Origin: Durusdinium trenchii
Lineage: Eukaryota > Sar > Dinophyceae > Suessiales > Symbiodiniaceae
Assembly: GCA_963970005.1 (NCBI GenBank)
Contig: CAXAMN010021363.1
Location: 188,770-252,769 of the forward strand
Length of the DNA stretch: 64,000 nucleotides
Reading direction: 5' to 3'
The notes under the pieces were generated by a model. The model had not been told where the DNA came from and did not search any database. It saw nothing but the letters and a program-made list of their open reading frames with translations. Positions 31,198 through 44,782 of the stretch are shown here, one piece after another (positions within the stretch are counted from its first letter, which is position 1; every line of letters begins with the position of its first letter). The position numbers and the translations under genes were made by a program.

Positions 31198-34151
31198 CAC
31201 TGTTCGGGTCACCAGGAGAAGCGAGCTGTGGAAATCCAACAAAAGCCAGATCTTTAAGATGGGCAATTTGGAGAAGCAAGGACTCGAGAGCATTCCCCGA
31301 GATCTCTTGAAAGTCAAAGAAAGGTTGCGCTATGACAGCGAAAAGTTGGGCTACATCGACGTCACCAAGGAAGGAGACCCACGACTTGATGCTGATGGCC
31401 AACCTGCTCAAGGAGACCTTGACATCCATCGAAAGATTCCTCCAACGCCTCGAGGACCCCCCGAAGGACTGAGAACACCAGTCCATTCGGGCGCACCACA
31501 GACTCCACTTCCTGCAGCTCCATCGACACCAAGGCCAATGGCCATGCGAGAAATGAGATCCAGATCGCCAATCCGACAACCTGTGATCAATGTCATTGAT
31601 GATGATGACCAGCCAGTTGATCTGGAGAAAGACGACCTACCTGGATCTACATCCACTCAGAGCCAGAGGCCGTCGACTCCAAGACCGGAAACTGCAACTC
31701 CATCACAGCCTATGACTCCAAAGGCGATGCCTATGTCATCCGCACCTTCGAGACCATCTCCGGAGGTGTCTTCACAGAGTTCTTCAGCGCCTACACAGCC
31801 GATGAAAGATGCTGATGAGCTGTGGAAAGCCACTGTAGAGAGCCAACGTTCCCGTGATGCTGGACCATCAACGGCTTCTGACCAAGATGAACTCCGACAC
31901 TGGGTTCGCTATGATGTTGCGGCCAGAAGATTCCGTGGCAGCAACAGTCAAGGTCCTCTCTGGGGTGATGTCATTCGAAGGATCACCCTGAACATAGATG
32001 ACAGCAAGATTGTGGCTGATGAGGAGATCACGCCTGAAATGACCGTTCACAAGATCCACAGAAAGTTGCCTACAGGTGTCCGCAGCATCGAGACCGTTTT
32101 GGTCTACCGGAAGCGTGAAGGTCATCCTGATCCTGGACAGCCATGGCCACCACCTGAGTCAGTGGCTGCACCTTCGAAGAAACCAGAACTTCCGCTTCCT
32201 CCTGCTGAAGATGCACGCCTCATCGACGAAGGCATGAAAAGAGGACTTGAAAGTCCAGCGAGCAATCCAAGAGCTACAACAAGAAGCAAGCTCTTTCCGG
32301 TGTGGCATGCCGATGACAACGCCGAGTGGGGCAACAAGACCAACTACCCGATCGTGGCAAACATCCGCGACTTGGACCTCTTTTACAAGTTGACAAAGAA
32401 TGACTGCTTCTACCTGCTCCAGGAGCTCTCCAAGCCGATCACCTACCTGACTAAGCAAAGCGGCAAAGAGCTCGATGAGAAGAAGCTTCCAGAGCATGAA
32501 AAGAAGATGTTCAATGAGGCCAAGCTGCTTGAAATTCAGAATTTGGTCAACGCCAATGCCATTGAGATCGTGACCGACCCCGATGGGTGTGCCAAGATTC
32601 GAGACCAATTTCCTGGTCGAATCATGCCATCCAGGTATTTGATCACAAAGAAAACTGGCGACGTTGGTGAAACCTGGAAGGCCAAGGCCAGATGGCTACT
32701 TCTTGGTCACAAAGACCCTGATGCATTGGAGCTTGAACGATATGCACCTACACCTTCCTCAACCACTGTCATGGTTTGCCTGCAAATCATTGCTTCAATG
32801 AAGTTCCAACTGCACATCATGGACGTGAGCAGTGCTTATGGTCAGTCTGACCCTCATGAGAGAAGCCAAGGTCCGCTCTTCGCCACGATGCCACCGACTG
32901 GAATTCCTGGATACCCACAAACAGCCATCATCAAAGTGTTGACAGCAGTGTACGGACTTGTCAACGCCCCTCCTCTCTGGCGTCCGCCGTTTGCTCTTGG
33001 ACCTGGGCTACACCGAGAGTGTTTTTGACCCGTGCTTCTACTTCCTGAAGGCCCTCAAGAGCGAGGTCATCAATGGCAGCAAATTTGGTGTGGCTGGAGT
33101 GGTGCTCCTTGACGTTGATGACTTCTGCCAAGGAGGAGGAGCACGACACCAGGAACTGATGTCTCAGTTGAGAACCAAACTGAAGTTAGGACTTTGACCC
33201 AGAAAGAGTCCTATGAAGTGCAGGTCTCCATGAAGCGCTACATCGAGAACAAGCTCAAGCCTGTGACCTTGCCAAAGGACCGCCTCAAGCAGAAAGACTC
33301 ATTGCTCAATGAGCAGGAAACTTCGTGGTTGCGCGGAGTTGGCGGCTCTTTGTTGTGGGTGGGCAAGGAAGGCAGACCAGATGTTGGCGCTGCCTGTGCA
33401 ATGGCAATGTCATGGAGCAGTGGAGGCCCTACGGTGGAGCATATCACCATGGCCAACAAGACAGTGGCAGAGTTGAAGATGACTCCAGAGGCTGTCATCA
33501 GGGTGCTTCCAATCGGTCCTGAGCGCGGTCTTTGGATGACCATAGCAGATGCGTCAATGGCCAACGTTGAGAATAAGTCCCAGGGCGGCTTCATCATTGC
33601 ATATGTGGACCAGGACATCACCGATGGCAAGCTGGCTGACTTTAGCATCAATAGCTGGAGGAGTCATCGCTTGAAGCGAGTTGTTGAAAGCAACATTGGG
33701 TTCCGAAGCTCTCGCTATGGATGATGCTCTTGCTGAAGTCGAATGGGTGAGAGCAATGTGGCATGAAGCTTTGGATCCCAGCTCCAGCGTTCGTGATGGA
33801 ACCCGACTTGGAGATGAGCAATCTCTGCTGGTGATGAGGATGCCTGAAGATGAAGAAAAGGCGAAAAGCATCCACATCCAGGACAAGGAGTTCGGCATCC
33901 ATGTCATTGATGCTAAAGCGCTGTTTGACCTGTTGAATAGGAGGTCTGGAAACGCAGGCCAGGATCGACGGGCCCAGATTGACGTGGCCGTCATTTGTGT
34001 TTCGGCCAAGGCCATGAATGTAAAGACCTACTCGGTCCCGGGTTCGGTGATGGTCGCCGATGCATTGACCAAGCGCCTGGGCAACTCCGTCCTTTTGAGG
34101 CGCATCATGGCCTGTGCTAAGTATGCACTGACCAAGCAAGACCAGGAGTAA
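31198..34151 (+). pseudogene. Reverse transcriptase and RNase H of element 1
   Basis: After a Pro/Ser-rich linker (31400-32300) the RT begins near 32520 (IMPSRYLITKK, WKAKARW). Motif A is HIMDVSSAYG with Asp at 32822-32824. A frame change near 33000 leads to the catalytic LLDVDDF (Asp codons 33117-33122). A further change near 33190 leads to RNase H with IADASMAN and SHRLKRVVES, then, after another change near 33690, LGSEALAMDD and VADALTKRLG. Order and motifs are canonical for Ty1/copia; four frames are needed to read it. Confidence 0.85.
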
Positions 34152-34164
34152 TCCCCCCAAAGGA

Positions 34165-34300
34165 TGTGAAACTACATGCACCTGCTTGAACCCTAGTCAT
34201 GCTTCGGTCCGCGGCCGTTTCCTTCTTACTGCATACGCAGGGCCCTTGAGCCACTTCGTTCGCGTGAAAGCCATTTGCTGCGCTGCTTCGCGGTTCGTCA
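34165..34300 (+). repeat. 3' LTR of element 1
   Basis: 136 bp, preceded by CCCCCCAAAGGA, where only the short AAAGGA is purine-only, a weak polypurine tract. Followed by ATATATATAG. Confidence 0.95.
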
Positions 34301-37300
34301 ATATATATAGTATATAAATAGTTGAACTTCTTATAGATAGGCCAAAAGGGGTGGGATGGGCTGGTTGAATGCATGGAGACATTGCCCACGGAAACATTGA
34401 CCAAATGGCCGGGGGGAAAAAACTCAATTTTGACATGACATGTTTGGACTAGGGAGATCCCCCAGTCAAGGGATTTTGTTTTGGTTCGTTTTATTTCATG
34501 TTCTTCTAAACACGGTGGTTTGTGGAGGCTAATACACACCAGAAAAGAGATGAAGCAAGGTTGTGGAAAGCCCTTTAGCCAGCCAAGTCCACCAAGCGAC
34601 CAATCAGCCAAGCACCAGACCTGTCAGGTGCCCTTTGGCGAGGATCTCGAAGGCGCCAAGCCAAGTTGGACGAAGCGACCCGGTGGATTTCCAGACATTT
34701 CCAAACGGGTAAGTAATGGGACCATCCTGATGAGATCGTATGTGAAACCCCGGATGCGGAACTAGGTCCTGGTACCTTGCCCACCTCAATGTATGAATCC
34801 ATGGCAGGTGTTGTTCTTCATTTGCTTCGTGCTCGATCCGTCTATCGGTTGGAGCGTTCAGGGTTTTGACATGAGTACAGGGCATTGTCACCATCATGTT
34901 GGTTTGAGACAGAGAGAATGGGCAGCAACTGAAAAGTCTTGCTTGCCATATTGGATGGTGCGTCCTGCTTGCCAGAGTAGTGACCTGACCAGCCACCATG
35001 CCGATAGAGAACGTCCGACCACTTAGGGGGTATAGTCATCCCCTCAATTGTCAGGAGCCCCAAGTCGTTCCACCACCTGTTTCTCCCGAAGATCCCTGAG
35101 CTGTTCCACGTGGTCCCGTCGTTCCATGCCGCTTGGCGCAAGGTGGTAGCCTTTGCCCCTATGCCAGTGCGGCGGAAGGGGGTGCGGTCCAGGGGCTCAG
35201 ACGGCCCAAGCTGCGAATCAAAAACACATTGTTTGGCAGTGAACTTGATTCTGTGGATGACACGCCCCCTTTCCTCCAAGAGGAGGTGAACTCTGCCCAA
35301 CCACATGATGTGTTTGTCAAAGCGCAGTTTGGCACAAAACTGCTGAAGAGCAGACCTATGAATCATGAATGTGAAATGCCCTCTTTGGGACGTTGTTCCT
35401 TTTCCAGATTGAATATGGATGGTAGCGGATGGGGAAACAATAACTCTTCATTTTGCTCCATGATCTGAGGAAAGGACGATGTTTGGGCAATCTCGCAGGT
35501 CCAATGTCAAAACAACTTATTCGCCAACAGTTAGTGTATTTATCAGGCTTTCGGAATGTGGTTTCTGGGCAAAACAGTTGTTGCACCTTTTGCAGCGGTC
35601 GCTCACTGCGGTGACGACATATGACCACAACCCACTCATGGCCCTGCAGAACGCACATGCCATGAATCCACTCCCACACGGCCTGCCATGCGTGTACTGT
35701 GTGCATTGCAGGGGACGTTGAAAGGGGTCAATGCAATGTAGGTACATATATATTATATATATATACAGTATACATATATTACATGCATGGAGCGTATAAC
35801 ATATATATATATATACATAGTATGATATTACAGTATATGAGTCGGTCAATCTAGCCGTTTAGCTTCATCAGAATTAGACCCAGCTAAGCTCATTTTCTGC
35901 CCGCTGTGGGCTTTGGATTTGTTGAAGTTTTATCACACCAGGTCCAATCACGGTGCCCTTAGGTCCTGGACTTTTGCTTCTTCCCGAGCTTCACTTGGCA
36001 CCTTTGGCAAACTGGAGGGAGGGTGAACCCTTCTTGCGATCCTTAGAAAATGGACACTGCAGGATGTGTGTGTGTGTGTGTTTACATTAAAAGACTTCAG
36101 GCCTTGGTGTTTACCAAGTGTTCACCAGAGTGCTTTATCTGACATCGAAATCAGGGGGCCCCCACTCTGTAGACTCCAGCTTCGCCCAGGGAGTATCCAG
36201 CGACCTGCTGCTTTATCACAAGCAGCCAGGAGCAAAGAGTATCAGCAAGCACGCAGCTGGGCATGCTGGGCCTCCTCCAAGATTAGCCAACCCAGATTGG
36301 ATTTGTCCGAGATCCAATCTTTTATTCTTTAAGGACTGCTGAACAAAACAAAGATGAACAATGTATGAAATAGACGATAGATTACTGTCACAAACCAGGG
36401 TTGATGTTGCAATCAACAATTGGATTCATAAATCCTTTGAAGTCGATTTTGCGGGCACTGCCCGTGTGTCGAAACCTGAATCAAAGGTGCTGGTAGAAGG
36501 AGCTCCATCATCTCCATCACAAGCAGTCCATGTTTGCTTCCTTTTCCGGAACACAGACTTCGTCCCTCACGAGCCGAAATGAAACCTTCAACACCGAACG
36601 AAACGCGCATGCGAACCGGACGGTCTGATCAGACCGCCAGGACCATCCGATCCACCTGCGGGACGCGGTCACGGGCGAGCTACGCAATAGTTATCGGCCT
36701 TTCAACCAGGTGGACGAGGCCGTTCGGTTTGGGGGCCCCGTCGTCGCAGATATCTTCACGTGTGGACTCCGGTGGACCGCTTGATTGGGCTGCGCCTGTA
36801 CTGCATGGCTTTATGACCAGTGATATGCACTATCATGCCCTATCCGGGACAGAGGGGAAGGGAAGTATGCTGAGGGCCCCAACTACATTGCTACATCCTC
36901 AGAAGGTATATAGTCAAACATATTTAGACCATGTTAGAGCCACCAAGCTCAACTGAAATATACATTCTCGCAAGATTGTTTTACTGGTCCAACCTGTGGG
37001 CTTTGGTTGCTGCTCAAACAACACTTGGGCTCCTTCTGCCCGTACCTGGTCTTGCCACGATTGACTCATGACTCATGTCCTTCAAAGCCACCAGTTTCCG
37101 GAAAAAAAACAAAACAAACAATCACCGGGAGGTGCACCAGCAAAATAGGCTACGCAACTGATTGATGTACTGTTCTGACTTCCTTTCCTGACCTCAAGAA
37201 AGCCAGGTTTGCCATGCCAGCAGCTTGTGCTTCTCCACCGACGGCAGCAAAATCATCGGGGGATTCCCCTTCTACTTGAGGGCCGGGGCCCCTCGAGAAT

Positions 37301-39690
37301 GGAACGGCGGAATGAAAGGGTTGGGTTTGCTGGGCTCAATCTGGAACTGCTGCTTCAGTCATTTTCTTGCAATTTGATCCATATTCATGGTATTCAATAA
37401 CAAGGGACCACCTGGTTGCGCTTATAGAAGGTCATCACATGTCATCACAATAAACGTCGATGTGTTTTGCTTCTATACGGTGCCAAGATGTGCCAGGTAC
37501 TGAAAGCTAACCATGGTCCTTAGTTTGAGGGCAGATCCTGGCATGGATATCGGAACTAGTTCATCGAGTACAGGTATAGCAGGTTTGTGTCTAGGAGAGT
37601 CATTGCGAGTTTGGGCAAATCTTATAGAATTTTGATGAATCTTGTAGACTTTTAATGACTTTAGTGGTGTCATCACCGATGAATAAGAAAGAGAAGTGCA
37701 TGGACAGCTGCCCATTTGAACAGCTGTGACCTGAAATATGTCAGACCATTTGGCTGAAGGTCTTTGACCTTCAGCGACCTGGACGTCAAGTCGAGGCCAG
37801 TCAGCGGATGGGGCCAGGCCTTTGCGTGAACCCCCTCGGTTTGCACAGTGGACTAGGCGAATTAGTCAGGCTAGACAGAGTCTTTGAGTCCACTCCATGT
37901 CTTGGAGTCTTTGATCGTTGCAAATTGTTGCAAACAAATCGCTCGAAAAAAGGAGTTCTGGAACACACATCGTTCGAAATCAATCGTAACAAATCTTCTC
38001 GTCGACCAGGTTTTTTCTTCGAAACCGAAACCACCATTTATGCATAAATCCACTCGGAATGAGCTCGAAGGACGTTTTGAATCATAATTACCAGTCTAGC
38101 GGAACACTCGTTTGGACCGCGGTCCAATCGACGTTTGTGGGCGGCCTGTTGACCGCCACCCCCCAACTAAGCTATGAAAGCAAAACAGCATAGACTCCCA
38201 AAAGCTCACACGGACCCGGGTCAAATGGCACCACGAGTCTGACTGTAGTCCTCTACAAACCAAAATGTCAGGGTCCACAATAGTCTTCAGAGTCTTCAGC
38301 GGGTATGTTCACTGGAGGAGGAATGTATACAATTGCTGCCTTCGCGTGCAGTGCGAAAAGAATTTGCACCTTCCTGTGGGACCTCCTAGTCAATCCATTA
38401 CTTAGCCAACCCCTAGCGCCAGGTAAATGTCCAATCATGTCCAATCCATACCCAACCCCAAGGTAATGACTGTTTGCCTGTCGAAGAATATACATATATA
38501 TATATATTCAGGTTTTGTGAGATGAGATCATTGTCACCAATTCCATCCAATTCCTAAGATATGAGATATCCACCCTTCAGTGGCCAAAAGCATCCCAAAA
38601 AGCAACAACACCCGGTTCAACATGCCCAGGAGTTTGGTAGACTTTCCTGTTATGGTACTTTACTTCGACAAGCTTCTAACCAAGTATAGCTTTGCACGGA
38701 AAAAATTAATGGGCCGATCTTGAAGCCCTTTGAAGAGGCTTGTGACATCATATCAACTGGGATGCAGGTGAAAATTCCAGAGTTGAAGAACCCGTTGGAA
38801 CTGCTGAGTTCTGAGCCGCTTTGCGGGTGATTACACCCATGCGCATGAGCCACTTGCTAAGGTCAATAGGTGTCCTTTGTGATGGTTGCCCAACCTGGTA
38901 AGTGGTGTCTCCAAAAACTACTTGGAGCGTCGCACTAGGGTTAAAGCTTTGGGGTTGAACGTCAGCACTAAGGACTGGCTCTTGAGCACGAAGAAGGGTA
39001 CAGGACCGAATCCCGGGGTGGACGGGTCAGACCCGAAGACCTGAGCGGATTTCTTCTGGACCAAGGGGGTTTAAGACATCCCGAAATCGCTTGGTGCCAC
39101 GTCGTTTCCCAAATTGTTCACTGGAATTTTCATTCAGACTGTCCCATTTGAGCCTCCGATTTGGAGGTGAATTCAGGCAGCTTGGGGGATCGCGCCAGAG
39201 CACTGTGCGCGGCGGGCAGAGGGTGTCGGATTCATGTTTGGTTCTTCTCCGTTGAAAGAAGCTGCTACCATGGTGAGTTTGTTCCTTCTTGGTTCTTCTC
39301 CGTTCTAGATGCACTAGTTTTCTCCATTCTGGCACCACGCCCATGCCCATGTTGGGTAGCTTGCCTTCCTCAGACCTTTAGTTCCAGCTAGCTGAGGCAC
39401 TTCGCTTCATCCCGAAGACAATGGCCCAACGGAGGAGCTCATGTCGCTCATATGAGTCAACGGCCCAACCGCCCCCGACTTTGTGAGGACAAAAAGGCAT
39501 CATTGGAGCCGTGGCCTCATCCCCTCAGCAAGGAGTGTGCGCCGGGCGCCGCCCCACAGGGGCCGGAGTCGTTGAGTTGAAGCCAAGGGAACTGCACGCC
39601 TACCTGCCAACGGAGGGTGGGATGGGATGACAACCTGTTGCATCATGTCGTGTCCCCCTTTTCTTGTATCACTTTTCGCTTAGAGGCTTA
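34301..39690. other. Gene-poor region
   Basis: No gene supported. The longest open frame is minus-strand 34842-35366 (174 codons) without known motifs. TA-rich tracts lie at 34300-34318, 35740-35820 and 38488-38509. A short GT run lies at 36065-36080. Other frames are short and in places open on both strands, as expected by chance. Confidence 0.5.
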
Positions 39691-39694
39691 GAGG

Positions 39695-40150
39695 CTTTTA
39701 GTTGTTGTTGTTGTCGTAGTTGTAGTAGTTAGTAGTTAGTAGTAAGTAGGAATAGTGTAGTAGTAAGTAAGTAGTAGATAGTAGTAGTTAGTAGTAGTTA
39801 GTAGTAGTTAGTAGTTAGTAGTTAGTTGGTGTAGTAGTAGTAGTAGTAGTCGTAGTAGTAGTAGTAGGAGTAGGAGTAGCAGTAGGAGTAGCAGTAGGAG
39901 TAGCACTAGTATGGTAGTAGGAGTAGCAGTAGGAGTAGGAGTAGGAGTAGGAGTAGGAGTAGCAGTAGCAGTAGCAGTAGTAGTAGTAGTAGTAGTCGTA
40001 GTCGTAGTAGTAGTCGTAGTATATATATATATATAGTAGTCGTAGTCGAAGTAGTAGTACATAGTAGTCGTAGTCGCAGTAGTATAGTACATAGTAGGCG
40101 TACTCGTAGTGGTAGTGGTAGTGGCAGTAGGAGCAGCAGCAGCACTAGTC
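39695..40150. repeat. Long TAG/GTA triplet array
   Basis: About 450 bp of TAG-derived triplets with interspersed CGTAG, GAGTAG and GCAGTAG variants and a short TA run at 40020-40035. Minus-strand frames here give Thr, Leu or Tyr homopolymers and are not genes. Confidence 0.9.
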
Positions 40151-43090
40151 ATTAACCAAAATCAGCTCAGGGAGAGAGTAGCATTCTGTCATTCCAACCC
40201 CAAAGACAGTTCAAGGGTAGGGAGTAATCTGGGAAGGGAACTTGACAATTCATGCATTGGCTGACTTGCTGACTTACTTGCTGGCTGGCTGGCTTCGCTT
40301 GCTGGTCTGGCTTGGCTTGGCTTGCTTAGTTTGCTTTGCCTTGCTTTGCCTTGCCCGGCTGCTTGAATGCTGCATGCTTGCTTGCTAACTTCCTCATGAG
40401 CATGTTCGAAGTGCTTCGAGTGCTCTTTGATGCCTTTGACAATTTAATTGGGTCGCCTGGGGAAAGTTGTTTTCATGTGTTTTCATGTGCAACGACCAAA
40501 TGAGTCCTGAGACACGTCACTGAGATAGGTACGCTGCAGGCTCCTACCATGGAAACGTTGCCGTGTACCAAGAAGGATCCAAAGGCGAGCTACTCAGCTG
40601 AGGAAGCCGGTGTTGCTGAATTCCATTTCTCAAAATTTAGTGAGACCGAGCAATTGAAAAAAGACAAGGAACATAAAATAATGCATTAAACTAAAATACC
40701 TTTTGAGGGTTTGCACCCAAATGGTTTGGCGCAGAGTGTGTGCTTTCTGACACGAAGCCTTGACTCAAAACAGCTCCACTATACGAACTTATACGAACAA
40801 CGTGATTCAACAAAAAATGAAACAGCTGTAGACAGCTGAGACCATGTAAAGCGCCGTAAGAAGGAACCAGCTCCCTTCATGCATTCAATCGTTCTCATGA
40901 CGAATCTTTTGGCACGTGTGTGCTTTTATCAGCGCGTGCCCTTACACGATCCCTGCAGGCAAGGCGCTGGGACGCCTGAGTGAAAAGGCGAGTGCGAAGC
41001 CGCTTGGTTCGCGAGGTGCAGTCGTCGACGAGGACTCCAATGGTTGTGGGTGAGAACTAAACACCATCCTCCTTGTTCTATGTCTCTCCTCGTAGGTCGA
41101 GACCAGACGTGCCGTTTCATGGCGTCTGAAACAGCGCAGTCTCTGCTAGCTACTCTCCGGAGTCCGGACCTGTGGACCCAATTCGGACTGTTCGGGGTGA
41201 TTGCAGAGCAGCCTTCATCCGGGGAGCCCACATGCTCGCTTGCATTGGGCATGGGCATTTGTTTGTTGACATCCGAGGCTATCGCGCGAACACCGATACT
41301 CGGAATCACTGGCCTACTTGTACCGATAGTTTAGTGTAGCCCTCCACCATGAGTAGAATGGTACTGTAAGAATTGAGCACAAAGACTTGTTGTGAGGATC
41401 AGATTGAGGAAAAGGCAGCCAAGCAAAATATAAGCAACCTAGACCTAATCAACCTATCACTCAGAGTTGTATTTGACTTGGATGGCCGCCACACCTTCCT
41501 GTGCCCCATGAGCTTGCTGAATCCCAAGCCTACCATAATCTACCTGAAGTTCGCCAAAAGACACACCGTGCACTTTTGCCTATGATTCTTACACCCATTT
41601 AGGGACCTTGTATTAGCCTCGTATTAGCATAGCCAATCATAGAGTAGTAAATATCTGTTCATGGACAACATCTTCCCCACGTGCCGGACTGTAGTCCCTT
41701 CCCCTCACAAATTCAAGAGCCCAGCGCGTGGGGAGCCCAGCTGAGTCCCACGGATTCACCCGCGCAGGGCATGGGCGGCGTGACGCAGTTGATGTTTGGC
41801 AACTCAGGATCTCCGGGCGTGGACAGGCGGAACGGAGGTGTTCCAACAGTTGTGGGTGGTTAGAAATCAGGTTGTTCCGTTAGTTGAATACCATTATTTG
41901 TTGACGTTCCCAAACATATAATGAATTATTATCTATATATTGTTGCCAGAAATACGGTCCTCAAAAGGTTGATTCAATGCTTCAAACATCCCCTTGCTTC
42001 AGATTATGTTGCACGTTTGGTCGGTTTCTATATTCCTGCCAAGAGCAGCATTTTATGGTCATTCAACATCCCCGAACAGAAACTTCTCAAATGTATGATC
42101 AGACATGTTCATGTTGTGTTTGTTTGGGGAATGCTTGGAGGCTGCGGACAGTCGGAATGTTGGGTTCGGTATGTTTGGGTTTAGGTTGAATAAAATCAAA
42201 CACATACTAGATCATACTAATGGTTTCGGATATGTTTATTGTCAACCCGTACCTGGGGATGATTGGACCCTCTGACTAATATTTTTCAAGTGGGATGAAA
42301 ACACCAACCAGCATATTGTGATTAGTATGGTGGACAGGATTGCTCAAGACAGAAGATCCTTTCCATGGACTTGTGAAGCAAATCATTGTCTTGGGCAGAG
42401 TGCACTGGACGGGATTTGAAGAGCAGACTCTGTCCAATGTTAGAAAAGTTGGATCAAGTTCAGGATGGTTCCTGCATGGACATCATGTCACATATAAAAT
42501 GCCTTTTTGGCTTTAGTGGGTAACAACGGAATCTCAAGCATGACAATCTAATATGCCCAGGACCAATGAGAGGACTCCTTGCATCAATCTCTTTCCTTTG
42601 AGAGCCTTTGAAGCTATCATATCCTGGTGTCCACATGTGGACCTGCCCCATAGGGGGTGATGATCCACATGTGCTCATAGGCTGGGTCTATCAGAGTCTA
42701 TTATTGCATGTCATATGTGTTTTGGGAATCGCGCCAAGACTTTGTTTTGAGGTTTGTAGATGAGTACCTCTTGCTGAGCGGCCATCGCAAAGATCAGTAT
42801 CTCCGGATGTGTGGGGTGGCTGAGTCCAATCACGAGCATCGGAGATGGGGCGGAGGCTCCTGGAATCTCATATCGAGAAGACACTGCTTTTAATTACCCT
42901 GCTACGGACAAGTAGAACCAACAAAAGAAAAGACAAAATACAAAACCGGGCTAAAGGTCTAAAGAAAAAGACAAGAGCAAAATGAGCAAAATGTATAAAA
43001 TCTAAAGTTTGAATCTAAAGAACAGAATCTAAAGGTCCAAAGAAACAAACATGGATTTTAACAATCTACTCTACTTCGAGTGATCTCCAC
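40151..43090. other. Gene-poor region
   Basis: A CTTG/CTGG-type low-complexity tract spans about 40258-40390. A plus-strand frame at 41044-41334 contains a hydrophobic end but nothing recognisable. A run of near-repeats of AATCTAAAG lies at 43000-43035. Confidence 0.45.
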
Positions 43091-43554
43091 CATGTCATTA
43101 CTCCATGGCGCGTGCAGACCCTCCAGCCGCTGGCTTGCCACTCAGGCTCCACCCAAGAGCCACATCATAGCTCACACGGCTTCTGGTGCCATATGCCAAA
43201 CTTGGCCTCCAATTTCTTCAGGCACAATGAACATGATGTCTCCATGATAAGTGGTGCTGGAGGTGCTGGTCACCAACCCAACTCAGCTCATAACGCCAAA
43301 CATGAACAGCACCGGGTGTCCCAATTTTCAACTCGTGACCGGACGAGTCCACGGCCGCAACATCGCAGCCGCCTGACCGGACAGCTGGCTGGTGCGCCAT
43401 GGAACCACTGCGGTGCGCAAAAGCAAACCAGTCGCACTTCTCGAGCCAAGTCGCTTTCCACCATCCTTGCTGTGTGGTGTACATACTTGCTGTGTGTTGG
43501 CTGCCATGGTCGTGAGTTTTGTGGTTCTCGACTTTCTTTGTGGGTCCTCGGGTT

Positions 43555-44165
43555 GTGTGCTGTGATTGTGAGATTGTGGTTGTGTGTTGTGATTATGTGC
43601 TGTGGTTGTGTGTTGTGGTTGAATGTTGTGTGCTGTGGTTGTGTGCTGTAAATGTGTCTTTGTGGTTGTGTGTTGTGTTTGTGATTGTGTTAGTGATTGT
43701 GTTTGTGGTTGTGTTTGTGATTGTGTGTTTGTGACTGTGTTTGTGGTTGTGTCTGTGGTTGTGTGATTGTGATTCTGTCCGGCAGTGCCCAGTGCAATCG
43801 GAGAACGGCCTCGTTTTGGAACGCGCAATTGGTCTCAATTTGGAACGCGGGCGATTGGTCTCAATTTGGAACACGGTGTTTATTTCTTTTGGTGCTTTAT
43901 TTGTTGGTGTTGTTTTTCTTCTGGTGTTTTTTTGATGCTGCTTTTTCTTCTTGTGTTTTTTTGTTGGTGTTTTTGGTTGGTGTTTTGTGTTCTTCTGGTG
44001 TGTTTTTGTTGTTGGTTTTGTTTCTTTTGCTTTTTTGTTGGTGTTTTTTCTTCTGTTTTTTTGGTTGTATGTTTCTTATTGTTTTTGTTTTCTTCTGGTG
44101 GTGTTTTTTTTTCTTCTGGTGGTTTTTCTAAGTTGTTTTGTTCTTCTGGTGTTTTTTTTAAATGA
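43555..44165. repeat. G/T-only strand-asymmetric tract
   Basis: From 43555 to about 43785 the plus strand is TGTGGTTGTGT-like with only occasional A and C. After a 75-bp normal spacer, from about 43870 to 44165 it is TTCTTCTGGTGTTTTTTTG-like. The minus strand is thus A/C-rich. Frames give Val/Cys/Trp or Phe/Cys-rich peptides, which I regard as artefacts of composition. Confidence 0.85.
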
Positions 44166-44782
44166 TGTTTTATCCGTGCCATGTTTCATTCCAAAGCACA
44201 CCTTTTGTAAGCCACGCAGGGGTAACATTTAGAGCAGGAAGGTGCCATTCCAAAGCATGCCGTTTGTGCACCACGCGGGGGTGAAGCCAAGCAACGAAGC
44301 AAGCAACGAGCCGCTATATATAGGCTATAGACTTTGTTTGAATTATAGCCCCTCCCCTGACCCCATCTCGAATGTTAATTGATTGAAGGAGATCAACACA
44401 ATAGAGCATCCCAGCAAGGGATCCAGGAAGGAAGCGGCAAAGCGACGAAACCACCAACGAAGCCACTGGGGAGGCGCTGCGCCCTCCCCCGCGCCCCCTC
44501 GCGCTTATTTTGGAGGAGATCAAAGCAACAAAGCAAACGAGGAAAGTATACTACCTTGGAATGGCACCTTCCTCCTCTAAATTTGGCCCGCAAACCGATT
44601 TGACATCGCGTGCACACTACATATCAATAAACTTCTATCCAACGCCGGAATCTATTCCACTGCAAAATGAGCTGAATCATGTGCTCCAGAATGAGCTTAA
44701 ACGAACAATTTCTGTGTGTTCCAAAATGAGCCGAATCGTGTGTTCCAAAAGGAGCCTCCTCCCATGCAATCGGGAGTTGGCG

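Larger units (their letters stand above)
25131..34300 (+). mobile_element. Ty1/copia-type LTR retrotransposon with an embedded methyltransferase-like domain
   Basis: Flanked by 136-bp LTRs that begin TGTGAAAC and end TTCGTCA and differ at two positions (134/136). Internal order: Gag with CCHC knuckle, protease, a zinc-rich spacer, a cytosine-methyltransferase-like domain, integrase, reverse transcriptase, RNase H. Integrase before reverse transcriptase places it in Ty1/copia. The coding region is cut by at least seven frame changes and one in-frame stop (TAG at 29214), so this copy is not autonomous as written. A TA microsatellite surrounds it. Confidence 0.9.

Noticed and set aside
34842..35366. 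174-codon minus-strand frame
   Set aside because: No known motif, no clear splice or start context; frames of this length are expected occasionally in 64 kb.
39808..40152. Poly-Thr, poly-Leu and Tyr-repeat frames
   Set aside because: Translation of a TAG triplet microsatellite.
43185..43275. Minus-strand segment reading WHMAPEA, recalling a protein-kinase activation loop
   Set aside because: No DFG, HRD or other kinase motif nearby in any frame; the match is only a few residues.
43550..44232. Several open frames rich in Val, Cys, Phe and Trp (and Lys/Thr on the minus strand)
   Set aside because: They follow from the G/T-only composition, which contains few stop codons.
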